From positions 1 to 64,000 of the forward strand of contig NZ_FMXC01000002.1 of NCBI RefSeq assembly GCF_900103655.1: a stretch of 64,000 nt of DNA. Direction: 5' to 3'. Under the pieces are notes generated by a model that saw only the letters and a list, made by a program, of their open reading frames with translations, was not told the origin of the DNA and searched no databases. The position numbers were made by a program, and so were the translations under genes. This stretch comes from Lactobacillus kefiranofaciens (GTDB lineage Bacteria > Bacillota > Bacilli > Lactobacillales > Lactobacillaceae). This document shows positions 17,814-27,904 of this stretch, piece after piece. The number at the start of each line of letters is the position of its first letter. The first letter of the stretch is position 1.

Positions 17814-20453
17814 TTAGTTCTTAGAAATTTCGTCAATTACGGCTTTAATGGCATCGTTCAAACCTTCTGGTTTCTTACCACCGGCTTGAGCCATGTTAGG
17901 ACGACCACCGCCGCCACCGCCAAAGATTGGGGCAGCCTTCTTGATCAAGTCGCCAGCCTTAAGACCTTTATCCAAGGCCTTCTTATTCAAGCTAATGATC
18001 ATGTTGGCCTTGCCATCGTTATTAGCAGCTAATACCAAAACATCTGACTTGTTGCCGCTCTTCCAGTTATCAGCAAGTTCACGCAAGTCATTCATGTTGT
18101 TAACGTCAGCAATCGTAGCAATGACAGTTAAGTCACCAACTGATTTGACATCATCAAAGATCTTGCCAGCCTTAGCTTGGTTGATTTGCTTGTTCAAAGC
18201 TTCAACTTGCTTTTGACTGTCATGAAGATCGCTTTCGATTGAATCGATCTTTTCGATAATGTTGTCTGGCTTAGTTGCCTTAACGTCTTCTTGAATATCA
18301 TCAAGCAAGCTTGAACGTTCTGCTAAGTATTCGTAAGCCTTCTTTGAAGTTACGGCTTCGATTCTACGCATGCCGGCACCAACAGCTGATTCTGAAGTAA
18401 TCTTGAAGATACCGATTTGGTTAGTGTTGGAACAGTGAGTACCACCACAGAATTCACTGGAGAAGTCGCCCATTTGAACAACACGAACCTTGTCGCCATA
18501 CTTGCCATCAAATAATGCCAAGGCACCCATCTTTTCACCCTCTTCAGGGGTAGTGATAGTAGTCTTAACTTGAATAGCTTCCCAAATCTTTTGGTTGACT
18601 AATTCTTCAACTGACTTAATTTCACGTGGAGTCATTGGTTCCATGGCAGTGAAGTCAAATCTCAAGTAATCAGGATCAACTAATGAACCAGCTTGGTGAG
18701 TATGTTCACCTAATACTTGACGAAGTGCTGCGTGAAGAAGGTGAGTAGCAGAATGAGAGTGACGTAAGCCTTCCCGACGTTCCTTGTCGATCTTTAATAC
18801 GTATTCTTGACCCTTTTCTACTGGCAAAATCAGGTCAACAAAGTGTAAGTTTTGATCGTTTGGTGCGTGTTGAACATCAGTAACCTTAGCTACCAAATCG
18901 CCATCTTGGTTGTAAATATTACCGTGATCGGCAACTTGACCACCACGTTCTGCGTAAAATGGGGTCTTGTCAAAGACTAAGGTTGCGTGTTCACCGTCAG
19001 CCTTGTCAACTAACTTATCATCAACAACGATGTCAACTAACTTAGCATGAGGTCCTTCGTAAACGCCATATTCAAATTCTGACTTGTCTCTAATGTTCAT
19101 CAAGGTTACGTCTTGACGACCCATTGATTGCAAATCGCCACGAGCTTTACGTGCACGTTCCTTTTGGGCCTTCATTTCAGCGTCAAAGCCCTTCTTGTCA
19201 ACCTTAAGACCAGCATCTTGAGCTGATTCAAAGGTTAATTCATACGGGAAGCCATAGGTATCAAACATCTTGAAGGCATCTTTACCTGAAATAGTCTTGT
19301 CAGGTGACTTCTTAGCCTTGTCGATTAAGTCATCAAGCAAAGTCAAACCAGTAGCCAAAGTTGATTGGAATCTTTCTTCTTCGTTCTTGATTACCTTTTC
19401 GATAAAGCTGCGTTGGTCCATTACCTCTGGGTAGTGGCTTTGCATAATCTTACCAACAACTGGTACCAACTTGTAAAGGAATGCTCCCTTGATGCCTAAA
19501 CGTTGACCATTCAAATCAGCACGACGGATCAAACGACGCAATACGTATCCACGACCGGAGTTTGAAGGAAAGGCACCGTCAGCAATCGCAAAACTTACGG
19601 CACGAACGTGGTCGGCAATAATCTTAAAGGCAGTAGTGTCTTCCTTGTTAACGCCGTACTTCTTGCCTGGAGTCATTTCTTCAGTAGCATGAATGATTGG
19701 CAAGAACAAGTCAGTTTCGAAGTTGGTTGGTGCATCTTGCAAAATTGAAAGCACACGTTCAAGCCCCATACCAGTATCGATGTTCTTGTGTGGTTGATCA
19801 ACATACTTACCATTTGGCAAGTGGTTGAATTGTGATAAAACGATGTTCCAAATTTCAAGGTAACGAGCGTTTTCACCACCAGGGAAGTTTTCTGGGTCGT
19901 CTTCAGCAACGTCGTTGTTTTCTTGACCACGGTCATAGAAGATTTCAGTATCAGGACCACATGGACCTTCACCAATATCCCAGAAGTTGTCTTCCAATTT
20001 AACAATGTGGTCTGCTGGCATCCCTGCCTTTACCCAAACGTTAAATGAATCAGTATCCTTTGGATAAACGGTACAGTAAAGCTTGTCTTTAGGTAAATCG
20101 AGCCACTTAGGACTGGTTAAGAATTCCCAAGCCCAAGGAATAGCTTGATCTCTGAAGTAATCACCTACTGAGAAGTTACCCAGCATTTCAAAGAAAGTTT
20201 GGTGACGAGCAGTCTTACCAACATTTTCGATATCGTTAGTTCTGATTGACTTTTGTGAAGAAGTAATTCTGTGATTCTTTGGTACAACTGAACCATCGAA
20301 GTATTTCTTCATTGTTGCAACACCGGAGTTAATCCACAAAAGAGTTGGGTCATCTTGTGGAATCAGTGATGCACTTGGTAAAACCATGTGGCCATGTTCT
20401 TTGAAGAAGTCTAAGAACATTTGGCGAAACTCTGAACTATTTAGTTTCTTCAT
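17814..20453 (-). CDS. alaS: Alanyl-tRNA synthetase
   Basis: Class II synthetase charging tRNA-Ala, 879 aa, full family length. The catalytic core (residues 1-240) begins LNSSEFRQMFLDFFKEHGHMVLPSASLIP. The editing domain has the zinc ligands HSATHLLHAAL and FCGGTHCSNT. A C-terminal coiled coil and the Gly-rich GGGGGGRPNMAQAGG tail follow. It is regulated by an upstream T-box leader and heads the alaS-ireB-ruvX-yrzB block. Confidence 0.97.
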   Translation of the reverse strand: MKKLNSSEFRQMFLDFFKEHGHMVLPSASLIPQDDPTLLWINSGVATMKKYFDGSVVPKNHRITSSQKSIRTNDIENVGKTARHQTFFEMLGNFSVGDYFRDQAIPWAWEFLTSPKWLDLPKDKLYCTVYPKDTDSFNVWVKAGMPADHIVKLEDNFWDIGEGPCGPDTEIFYDRGQENNDVAEDDPENFPGGENARYLEIWNIVLSQFNHLPNGKYVDQPHKNIDTGMGLERVLSILQDAPTNFETDLFLPIIHATEEMTPGKKYGVNKEDTTAFKIIADHVRAVSFAIADGAFPSNSGRGYVLRRLIRRADLNGQRLGIKGAFLYKLVPVVGKIMQSHYPEVMDQRSFIEKVIKNEEERFQSTLATGLTLLDDLIDKAKKSPDKTISGKDAFKMFDTYGFPYELTFESAQDAGLKVDKKGFDAEMKAQKERARKARGDLQSMGRQDVTLMNIRDKSEFEYGVYEGPHAKLVDIVVDDKLVDKADGEHATLVFDKTPFYAERGGQVADHGNIYNQDGDLVAKVTDVQHAPNDQNLHFVDLILPVEKGQEYVLKIDKERREGLRHSHSATHLLHAALRQVLGEHTHQAGSLVDPDYLRFDFTAMEPMTPREIKSVEELVNQKIWEAIQVKTTITTPEEGEKMGALALFDGKYGDKVRVVQMGDFSSEFCGGTHCSNTNQIGIFKITSESAVGAGMRRIEAVTSKKAYEYLAERSSLLDDIQEDVKATKPDNIIEKIDSIESDLHDSQKQVEALNKQINQAKAGKIFDDVKSVGDLTVIATIADVNNMNDLRELADNWKSGNKSDVLVLAANNDGKANMIISLNKKALDKGLKAGDLIKKAAPIFGGGGGGRPNMAQAGGKKPEGLNDAIKAVIDEISKN

Positions 20454-20469
20454 TAAAATTTCTCCCTAA

Positions 20470-20674
20470 AAACAAATAAAAAACACCATTGCTTACTCAA
20501 GGACGCTCCGCGCGCGGTACCACCTTGATTGCAACAGTGTTTGTTACCTCTTGATATTCTTAATTTAAAAACTTAAAGGAGCATTCCTTAATCATTATTA
20601 AGCCTTCTCATCTAACTGGCTCTCTCTTGGAAATAATTAATCAAGCAACATATCTTAAGCTGAGAATAATTGTA
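20470..20674 (-). promoter_or_regulatory. T-box leader of alaS
   Basis: On the minus strand the universal T-box sequence AAGGTGGTACCGCG (20513-20526) lies within an antiterminator. The alternative terminator pairs AACACTGTTGC (20531-20541) with GCAATGGTGTT (20481-20491), followed by TTTTATT. A candidate specifier codon GCT (Ala) sits at 20580-20582 in a plausible stem I bulge. Uncharged tRNA-Ala should stabilise antitermination and raise alaS expression. I am confident of the T-box class; the exact specifier position is inferred. Confidence 0.93.
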
Positions 20675-20696
20675 CTACAAAATTAACGTGTGTCAA
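20669..20696 (-). promoter_or_regulatory. alaS promoter
   Basis: Minus-strand TTGACA (20691-20696), 16-bp spacer, TACAAT (20669-20674). The -35 box overlaps the last codons of the upstream helicase gene. Confidence 0.8.
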
Positions 20697-22054
20697 CGTC
20701 CTTGTTCACGCTTGCGTTTTCTTAAACGCTTAGCTTTTCTAATTTCATGACATTGTTCAAGCTTACGTTTCTGACGATTATCTTCTTGAATTGCTCGCTT
20801 AATCTTCTTCTTGTAGCCAGGCTTACGTTTTCTCTTTTCCTTTTTAACGTAACCAACTAACTTAGTATCAAGCTTGCGATTCTTACCTTGACGATTCTCA
20901 CGACTGCGGTAATGCTTACGCGGTACTAATTCACCATTCTTCATTTCAACAAAGTCGAAATGAACACCCATCTTTTCCAAGTCTTCAATCCGGTTCATTT
21001 CTTCTTCACGAATTAAAGTAATTGCATGACCTGATAAGCCATTACGGCCAGTACGACCAATCCGATGAATGACAAACTCGATATCACGTGGAATTTCATA
21101 GTTAATAACTAAACTAACGCCATCAATATCAAGACCACGTGCTGCTAAGTCGGAGGCAACAACATATTGAAATTGTCCTTGTTCAACTTGACGCAAAGTA
21201 CGTTTTCTTTCTCGTTCAGTTACCCCGCCATGAATCTTAGCTACCTTTAATCCTTGATCTTGCAAGTATCTGGTCAATTCATCGACAGTTTGCTTAGTAT
21301 TGGCAAAAACCAAAGCTAAATATGGTTGTCCCATCGTTAACAGCTTATACAAAACGCTCTTACGATTCTTAGAACCAATATCAAGCAAGTCATTTTTAAT
21401 CGTAGGTGCAATCACAGTCGGATTATCAATGACGATTTGATCCGAATGAGTCATGTACTTACGCAGGAAGTTAGACAACTTCACTGGGATGGTTGCTGAA
21501 AAGGCAGCAATTTGCACGTCTTTAGGCAACTTAGCAGCGACCTTGTCAATATCTGCCAAAAAGCCCATATCTAAGGTCATATCAGCTTCATCGATGATCA
21601 AAGTCTTCACTTGGTCAACAGCGAAAACTTTTTTCTCCACAAAATCGAGCAAACGACCTGGAGTGGCAATTACTAATTGCGGCGTATTATTTTCATACTT
21701 TTCAAGTTGACGTTCGCGGTCAGTCCCACCAGCAAGGTGCGCAATTGAAAAATGCATCCCTGAAGCGTCTCTCAACTGACGAGCTACTTGGTACAATTGA
21801 TCTGCCAATTCACGACTAGGCAAAGTGACGATAGCTTGCACATAATGTGCGTCTTCTTCAATTTCATTAAAAATTGGCACTAAGTAAGCATGCGTCTTGC
21901 CTGATCCAGTTGCGGCTTGAACAATTACGCTTAAGTCAGATAGCATCGCAGGGATAACTTTTTCCTGCACCTTAGTCGGCTTTTCAAAATGAATCTTCTT
22001 TAAGCCAATTTGAATAGCTGGTTTAATTTTAGAATCTTCAAAAATATTATTCAT
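20693..22054 (-). CDS. cshB: DEAD-box RNA helicase, CshB-like
   Basis: ATP-dependent RNA helicase of 453 aa. Q motif FEKPTKVQEKVIPAML, motif I AATGSGKT, Ia PSRELADQ, II DEAD (LIIDEADMTLDMG), III SAT (AAFSATIP), V ASDLAARGLDIDGV, and VI HRIGRTGRNG. A strongly basic C-terminal tail (KRKRKPGYKKKIKRAIQ and onwards) suits RNA binding. CshB-type helicases act in cold adaptation and RNA turnover. It overlaps nrnA by 8 nt as the last gene of the zwf-dinB-nrnA-cshB run. Confidence 0.9.
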   Translation of the reverse strand: MNNIFEDSKIKPAIQIGLKKIHFEKPTKVQEKVIPAMLSDLSVIVQAATGSGKTHAYLVPIFNEIEEDAHYVQAIVTLPSRELADQLYQVARQLRDASGMHFSIAHLAGGTDRERQLEKYENNTPQLVIATPGRLLDFVEKKVFAVDQVKTLIIDEADMTLDMGFLADIDKVAAKLPKDVQIAAFSATIPVKLSNFLRKYMTHSDQIVIDNPTVIAPTIKNDLLDIGSKNRKSVLYKLLTMGQPYLALVFANTKQTVDELTRYLQDQGLKVAKIHGGVTERERKRTLRQVEQGQFQYVVASDLAARGLDIDGVSLVINYEIPRDIEFVIHRIGRTGRNGLSGHAITLIREEEMNRIEDLEKMGVHFDFVEMKNGELVPRKHYRSRENRQGKNRKLDTKLVGYVKKEKRKRKPGYKKKIKRAIQEDNRQKRKLEQCHEIRKAKRLRKRKREQGR

Positions 22055-23003
22055 GATCTTCCTTATATTTCTTAGTTACTTCGACAACTTCGGCAAAGAC
22101 TTGCTTTACTTCGCCCATGTCCTTAGCGTTGGCACCACTAGCTAAAGCGTGGCCACCACCATCATGCTTAGCAGCTAATTCGTTAATAACTGGACCCTTT
22201 GAACGGTAATGTACCCGGAAAGTGCCATCCGGCTTTTCTACAAAGACGTTCCAAGCAAGAACATCTTCAATGCGGCCTGGTGTTGAAACGGCCACATTAG
22301 CTTGATCATCAGTTAAACCAAGCTTCTTTAAATCGCTTTGCATCAAAATAGTGTAAGCTGCACCAACTGGGTTAATTTCCATCTTATCCATGGCCATTGC
22401 TTGCAACTTAGCTTCATCAAAGGTTACATCGGCAATGTTTCTCGCAATTTCGGTAATATCGATTCCAGTTGCGGCAAGTTGGGCTGCTACCTTAAAGGTG
22501 TGTTCTGAAGTTTCTGGATACATGAAACGACCAGTATCACCCACGATACCTGCATAAAGTGGATAGGCAATTTCTTTGGTAATCTTGAAGCCTTCTTCAT
22601 TCAAGAAGTCGACAATAATTTGACTAGCTGCAGGAGCATCTGGATCGACATAGCTCATGTCTGCGTATGGATCAACATCTGGGTGGTGGTCGATCTTAAT
22701 TAAAAAGTCGCCTTGGTCATAAAGCTTGTTGGAAATTCTTGGCGTATTAGCTGTATCAGTAGTGATTACCAATGCGCCCTTGTAATCTTCCGCCTTAACT
22801 TGGTCCATATGATTAATCCAAGCTAAGTCCCCTTCGTCATTTTCACCAGCACAAAGAACACGCTTGTCTGGGAATTTTTCCATCAATGCACGAGCCAAGC
22901 CCGCTTGTGAACCAATTGCATCTGGGTCTGGACTAGTGTGACGGTGCAAGATAATTGTTGGGTATTGTAAGATTTTTTCATAAATGTCGTCAAAACTACT
23001 CAT
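22047..23003 (-). CDS. nrnA: DHH-family oligoribonuclease / PAP phosphatase (NrnA)
   Basis: Degrades short RNA oligomers and, in characterised members, 3'-phosphoadenosine 5'-phosphate; 318 aa. DHH motifs: LHRHTSPDPDAIGSQ, TTDTANTPR, IDHHPDVD and GDTGRFMYP. The C-terminal DHHA1 domain ends with GGGHALASGANAK. All metal ligands look intact. It lies 61 nt after dinB and overlaps cshB. Confidence 0.92.
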   Translation of the reverse strand: MSSFDDIYEKILQYPTIILHRHTSPDPDAIGSQAGLARALMEKFPDKRVLCAGENDEGDLAWINHMDQVKAEDYKGALVITTDTANTPRISNKLYDQGDFLIKIDHHPDVDPYADMSYVDPDAPAASQIIVDFLNEEGFKITKEIAYPLYAGIVGDTGRFMYPETSEHTFKVAAQLAATGIDITEIARNIADVTFDEAKLQAMAMDKMEINPVGAAYTILMQSDLKKLGLTDDQANVAVSTPGRIEDVLAWNVFVEKPDGTFRVHYRSKGPVINELAAKHDGGGHALASGANAKDMGEVKQVFAEVVEVTKKYKEDHE

Positions 23004-23064
23004 TTTTTATTCCTCGTCTTCTAAAAATATCTGTATCTAGTTTAACAGAAAAACATTTTATTTT

Positions 23065-24183
23065 TTACTCGAACAATTTGATCGGTTGATAATTATTTTT
23101 TTCAAAATCAGTTACGGTCACGCCTAATAAACGAATACCATCTTCTAAAAAGCCATGGACGCTGTCAAACAAATCCTTGGCAACATCAAAAAATTCAAAG
23201 CAACTATCAGAAGGATGCTTTAGTTTTCTGCGTTTGGTTACCGTCTCAAAATTGTTGTTGCGCACTTTAATAACTACCGTCCCAGCGTGAAAACCGCGCT
23301 TCTTTAGTTCTTTTTCTAAATATTCACAGTAGTTGCGCATCTTGGTCAATGCTTCATCGCGATTATAGATGGCCGGCTCATAGGTACGCTCCATTCCGAT
23401 CGATTTACGATTAGCATCGGAATCTGCCACTACCGGCCGCAAGTCAATCCCATGCGCATGTTGAGCAATAATGTAGCCCATTTTCTTAAATTTTTTAAGC
23501 AAAACAAACACTGGAACCTGCCGTAAATCCCCGCCAGTATAAACATCCATCTTGTGCAATTCTTCCTGCGTTTTTGGTCCAATCCCAGGAAACTTGGCAA
23601 TCTTTTGCATCCCTAAAAAATTCAAGGCTTCATCAGGTAAAATCACAGTTCTACCAAACGGCTTGGCATATTCTGAGCCCATTTTGGCCAAGAATTTATT
23701 ATATGAAACCCCAAATGAAGAATTCAAGCCTAATTTGCTTTTAATTTTCTTTTGCAAATCTAAGGCTAGCTGAACCGACGATTCCTGTCCTATTTTATTA
23801 TGAGTGACATCCAAATAAGCTTCGTCTAAAGCAACAGATTCTACTAAATCCGTAATCTCATGCATAAAACTGTGAACTTGCGCAGATACCCGATGATATT
23901 TTTCAAAATTAGGGCGAATAAAAACTAATTCTTCTTCCGGCACCAAGTGAACTGCCTGAATTGCTGGCATCGCTGAATGAACGCCATATTTTCTAGCATG
24001 ATAATTACAAGTTGCTACTACGCCGTGGCCACCATTATGCCGTGGATCTTGCCCTACTACTAATGCTTTATTTTTTAATTCCGGATGATCTCGCGTTTCT
24101 ACAGAAGCGTAAAAAGCATCCATGTCTAGATGAATAATCCGACGATGGATGTCATTTTGCGGTAATAGATTTTCTTTACTCAT
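23065..24183 (-). CDS. dinB: DNA polymerase IV
   Basis: Y-family translesion polymerase, 372 aa. Palm motifs are IIHLDMDAFYASVETRD (metal Asp at about 20) and SVALDEAYLDVT (Asp-Glu). The thumb helix-hairpin-helix is KFPGIGPKTQEELHKM, and the little finger extends to about residue 345. The C-terminus is short and I do not see a clear QxxLF clamp motif; the final PIKLFE may serve that role. It overlaps zwf by 8 nt. Confidence 0.93.
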   Translation of the reverse strand: MSKENLLPQNDIHRRIIHLDMDAFYASVETRDHPELKNKALVVGQDPRHNGGHGVVATCNYHARKYGVHSAMPAIQAVHLVPEEELVFIRPNFEKYHRVSAQVHSFMHEITDLVESVALDEAYLDVTHNKIGQESSVQLALDLQKKIKSKLGLNSSFGVSYNKFLAKMGSEYAKPFGRTVILPDEALNFLGMQKIAKFPGIGPKTQEELHKMDVYTGGDLRQVPVFVLLKKFKKMGYIIAQHAHGIDLRPVVADSDANRKSIGMERTYEPAIYNRDEALTKMRNYCEYLEKELKKRGFHAGTVVIKVRNNNFETVTKRRKLKHPSDSCFEFFDVAKDLFDSVHGFLEDGIRLLGVTVTDFEKNNYQPIKLFE

Positions 24184-25627
24184 AAATCCAATGTTCAGTT
24201 AGGGATTCAAAGATGTTATTAGCCTCTTTTGGTCCCATTCTGTATGGCAGATATTGGACAACCTTTGGCTTGCCCACTTCATTTTCTTTTTGCCATGCAT
24301 CTTCAATGGCATCAATGAATTCCCAGTAGCGCTTCAATTCGCTCCAATGAGTGAAGTTGGTCGAATCATTGACAAAAACATCATGCAATAATCTCTCGTA
24401 GCCATCTGGCACTTTAACCATTTCTGCTTTAGAAAAAGCATAGGTTAAATTTTCACGGCGAATCCCCGGTTGATCAATTCTCTTGCCATTGATGGTAATG
24501 TAGATCTTACTCTCTGGATCAATTTCGATAGTAATATTGTTGGAATGAGCTTGACCATATAGATTGTTGATATGCTTGAGCACAATATCGATCCGATTCT
24601 TTTTTTCTCTAAGCTCTTTACCAGTTCTGAAGTAAATTGGTACACCAGCTACTGGTCCCTTAGCAAATTTAACTTTACCGGCCACAAAAGTTTCGGTATT
24701 CGAATTTGGATCAACATTCGGTTCTTGCTTGTAAGCAAAAGTGGTGTCACTACCCAAATATTTGCCACGCACAAAGTCCTTTTTGACATCTTCGGGCGTT
24801 GGAATAATCATGCTGGCTAGCAAATCTTGCTTAGCTTGGTGCACGCTAGCAGAATCTAAATCTTTAGGTTCCGGCATCGCAAGCAAAGTAATAATCTGGA
24901 AGATATGGTTTTGGACCATGTCGCGCAAAGCACCAGAAGTATCATAGTAGCCGCCGCGGGCTTCTACACCTAAACGTTCAGCCAAAGTTACCTGAATATT
25001 TTTAATGTAGTCACCTGACCAAATATTCTTGATGAGTGGGTTGGTAAAGCGCATTGGCATGATGTTTTGCACCATTTCTTTACCTAAGTAGTGATCAATT
25101 CTGAAGATATCGTCTTCATCAAAGGATGCAGTAATTTCCTTATTAAGTTTTTCAGCTGAAGCCAGATCATGACCAAATGGCTTTTCCACTACAATTCTAT
25201 TAAAGCCGCTGCCAGTCAAATGCTGATCATTAATGTGTGTAGCAATCGTGCCGAAAAATCTTGGAGCCATTGCCATGTAGAATAACCGATTGCCACGAGC
25301 ACAATAACGATCATCTAAATCTTGAGCCAACTTTTTAAGAGTTTCATAGTGTTCAACGTTAGTAACATCGTGAGATTGGTAATAAAAATGACTAGCGAAT
25401 TCTTTTAAATCATTTTCGTCAACTGTATCATGCGTCTCATGAACTGCATCACTGACCTGTTCACGCAAATATTCATGTGACCATGGCCTGCGCGCAGTAC
25501 CAATAACGGCAAAATTATCATGAATCAAACCTTGTTCATAAAGATTAAACAAAGCCGGATAGAGTTTGCGGTGAGCTAAGTCACCACTACCACCAAAAAT
25601 AATCATCACAACAGGAATATTTTTCAT
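24176..25627 (-). CDS. zwf: Glucose-6-phosphate 1-dehydrogenase
   Basis: First enzyme of the oxidative pentose phosphate branch, producing NADPH; 483 aa. The coenzyme-binding motif is IFGGSGDLAHRKLYPALF and the active-site signature is RIDHYLGKEMVQN; VEKPFGHDL and YFRTGKEL are also family-typical. It is the first gene of a unit continuing with dinB, nrnA and cshB. Confidence 0.96.
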   Translation of the reverse strand: MKNIPVVMIIFGGSGDLAHRKLYPALFNLYEQGLIHDNFAVIGTARRPWSHEYLREQVSDAVHETHDTVDENDLKEFASHFYYQSHDVTNVEHYETLKKLAQDLDDRYCARGNRLFYMAMAPRFFGTIATHINDQHLTGSGFNRIVVEKPFGHDLASAEKLNKEITASFDEDDIFRIDHYLGKEMVQNIMPMRFTNPLIKNIWSGDYIKNIQVTLAERLGVEARGGYYDTSGALRDMVQNHIFQIITLLAMPEPKDLDSASVHQAKQDLLASMIIPTPEDVKKDFVRGKYLGSDTTFAYKQEPNVDPNSNTETFVAGKVKFAKGPVAGVPIYFRTGKELREKKNRIDIVLKHINNLYGQAHSNNITIEIDPESKIYITINGKRIDQPGIRRENLTYAFSKAEMVKVPDGYERLLHDVFVNDSTNFTHWSELKRYWEFIDAIEDAWQKENEVGKPKVVQYLPYRMGPKEANNIFESLTEHWIYE

Positions 25628-25695
25628 AGCTAAATCCTTTTCTGTAACTTGTTAACTTAATCATTTCTATTTTACAACAAGCAGTTTTAAGGCAA

Positions 25696-25724
25696 AACAA
25701 AAGCGTCACATTTGCCGCTTTTGT
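25696..25724 (-). terminator. Terminator after yajC
   Basis: AACAAAAGCG pairs with CGCTTTTGTT; on the minus strand the stem is followed by a T-rich stretch. It separates yajC from zwf. Confidence 0.7.
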
Positions 25725-25741
25725 TAATTTCGAAGTTTTAA

Positions 25742-26203
25742 TTACTTATCTTCTTTGTTTTCTTCAGTAGAAGTTGACTTAAGTTCATCAGCTGGAGCTG
25801 GCTTAATTTTTTCCTTTTCATCTGACTTATCAGTCTTAGCATCTTCTGCCTTGTCAGCTGGCTTTTCTTCAGTCTTTGCAGGCTCTGCAGGAGCAGCAGC
25901 TGGAATAATACGACGGACAGCCATTCTTTCGAAGGTTAAGTAAATGCCATCAGCGTCAACCACGATAGTATGATCTCCGTTAATCTTATCAACCTTGGCG
26001 TGCAAACCATCAACTAAGACTACTTCGTCACCCTTCTTCAACTTGTCCATCATTTGCATTCTCTTTTGTTGCTGCTTCTTTTGCGGACGAATCATACCAA
26101 AGTAAGTAAAACCGATCAAAATAATAAATAAAATGATCATCATCATATTGCCGCCAGCAGCGCCACCAGCATTTGCTAAAAATAAAGTATTCAAATTTTT
26201 CAC
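25742..26203 (-). CDS. yajC: Preprotein translocase subunit YajC
   Basis: Accessory subunit of SecDF-YajC, 153 aa. One transmembrane helix (residues about 20-38, MMMIILFIILIGFTYFGMI) is followed by RPQKKQQQKRMQMMDKLKKGDEVVLVDGLHAKVDKI, the family core. The last 50 residues are a low-complexity Lys/Glu/Asp/Pro/Ala tail, longer than in Escherichia coli. It is the last gene of the mutS-mutL-ruvA-ruvB-yajC run. Confidence 0.9.
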   Translation of the reverse strand: MKNLNTLFLANAGGAAGGNMMMIILFIILIGFTYFGMIRPQKKQQQKRMQMMDKLKKGDEVVLVDGLHAKVDKINGDHTIVVDADGIYLTFERMAVRRIIPAAAPAEPAKTEEKPADKAEDAKTDKSDEKEKIKPAPADELKSTSTEENKEDK

Positions 26204-26252
26204 CTCATAAAATTATTGTGTAATTAATATTACTATTATACAGAAAAATATA

Positions 26253-27278
26253 CTATTTATCACCTGGAATAGGCAAACCAAGTCGTAAATATGCCTTATC
26301 AGTCACCATGCGACCGCGCGGCGTCAATAAAATAAAACCATGCTGCAATAAATATGGCTCATATAGAGATTCAATCGTTTCTCGATCTTCCCCAATATTA
26401 GCAGCTAAGGTCCGAATGCCAACTGGACCACCATTATAGCCTTCAATCATTGTCCGCAGCAGCTTACGGTCAGTCTGATCCAGTCCTTCATCGTCAACTT
26501 GCAACTGCTTTAAAGCATGTTCCGTCGTCGCCCAAGAAATCGTTTGTTCACCCTTAACTTCAGCAAAGTCACGCACCCGTTTTAGTAAACGGTTAGCAAC
26601 CCGCGGCGTCCCCCGCGATCTACGAGCTAATTCGTGGGCCGCTTCCGGTGCAATCGAAGTATGGAACACATCACTGGAACGAAGCACAATCTTTTCTAGC
26701 TCATCAACCGTGTAATATTGCATGTGCTCCACAATGCCAAATCGATCACGCAAAGGAGCAGATAATTGTCCCGCTAAAGTCGTTGCACCAATCAAAGTAA
26801 ACGGTGGAAGTGGCACGTGCACAGCATGCGTCGTCTGTCCTTCACCAATTACGATATCAATATAGTAGTCTTCCATTGCCGAATAAAGCACTTCTTCAAC
26901 TGGTTTAGCCAAGCGATGAATTTCATCGATAAATAGCACATCACCGGGATCAAGGTCTGATAAAAGGGCAACCAAGTCCCCTGTCTTTTCGATTGCCGGA
27001 CCACTCGTACTCTTTAAGTGCACGCCCAGCTCATTAGCAATTACAAAAGCCAAGGTCGTCTTACCTAATCCAGGCGGACCATATAAAAGTACGTGGTCTA
27101 ACGCTTCATCACGCTGCTTAGCCGCTTTAATATAGATCGACATTTCCTTTTTAACTCGCTCTTGCCCTAAATACTGATTTAAGGTTTGCGGACGTAAAGA
27201 AAGCTCCATCTCTTCTTCTTCAGGATTTTCAATATTGCCTGAAGTTACTGCATCTTCATTTTCTGCCACTACTTTCAC
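26253..27278 (-). CDS. ruvB: Holliday junction branch migration helicase RuvB
   Basis: AAA+ motor that drives branch migration with RuvA; 341 aa. Walker [17 protein letters not shown], Walker [12 protein letters not shown], sensor 1 [21 protein letters not shown] with the arginine finger, and a winged-helix C-domain ([23 protein letters not shown]). It follows ruvA by 38 nt. Confidence 0.97.
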   Translation of the reverse strand: MKVVAENEDAVTSGNIENPEEEEMELSLRPQTLNQYLGQERVKKEMSIYIKAAKQRDEALDHVLLYGPPGLGKTTLAFVIANELGVHLKSTSGPAIEKTGDLVALLSDLDPGDVLFIDEIHRLAKPVEEVLYSAMEDYYIDIVIGEGQTTHAVHVPLPPFTLIGATTLAGQLSAPLRDRFGIVEHMQYYTVDELEKIVLRSSDVFHTSIAPEAAHELARRSRGTPRVANRLLKRVRDFAEVKGEQTISWATTEHALKQLQVDDEGLDQTDRKLLRTMIEGYNGGPVGIRTLAANIGEDRETIESLYEPYLLQHGFILLTPRGRMVTDKAYLRLGLPIPGDK

Positions 27279-27316
27279 TTCCTTATGTTAATCAAGCCTT
27301 ACCATTATACCAAGTT

Positions 27317-27904
27317 CTACTTTTTAAGCAGTAATGCCAAGCCTTTTTTAATATATTGATCAGCCGTATCTGCATCAAATTTTTCTAATTTTGGCGTAAT
27401 CCGGTCGACCTCTTTTTGGGTATAACCTAGCGCAATTAGGGCTAATAACGCATCATTTAAGGCTGGTGGCACATCTTCGCCATCATCTGTTCTATCCAGC
27501 CGCGCAACATAATCGCCTAGCTTGCCTTTGAGATCGAGTACAATCTGAGAAGCTGTTTTTTTGCCCACGCCAGGAAAACGGGTTAAGTACTTTACTTCAC
27601 CTTGTTCAATTGCCTCAGCTAACGAATCACTGTCTTCCGCTGCCATAATCGCCAACGCGCTTTTAGGTCCAATGCCGCTGACACTAAGCAATTTAAGAAA
27701 CAAGCCTTTATCATCTTGGCTTTGAAAACCATATAGCGTAATTCCAGTATCACGTACAACTTGCTCAATAAAAACCTTGGCCTTTTGTCCTTGCGTATAA
27801 GCAAATGGCGTCGGGCTGTAAACTTTATAGCCAACACCACCTACATCAACCACGACATAACTTGGCGCAACTACAGTAATTATGCCATCAAAATATTCAT
27901 ACAT
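27317..27904 (-). CDS. ruvA: Holliday junction binding protein RuvA
   Basis: Tetrameric DNA junction-binding subunit, 195 aa. OB-fold N-domain [31 protein letters not shown], two helix-hairpin-helix motifs ([17 protein letters not shown] and [23 protein letters not shown]) and the small C-terminal domain that contacts RuvB. It immediately follows mutL. Confidence 0.96.
   Translation of the reverse strand: MYEYFDGIITVVAPSYVVVDVGGVGYKVYSPTPFAYTQGQKAKVFIEQVVRDTGITLYGFQSQDDKGLFLKLLSVSGIGPKSALAIMAAEDSDSLAEAIEQGEVKYLTRFPGVGKKTASQIVLDLKGKLGDYVARLDRTDDGEDVPPALNDALLALIALGYTQKEVDRITPKLEKFDADTADQYIKKGLALLLKK

Noticed and set aside
17893-18216. Plus-strand ORF with a proline-rich start inside alaS
   Set aside because: It is the antisense of the Gly-rich C-terminus of alaS, with no ribosome-binding site; the same applies to other ORFs nested in genes of the opposite strand.
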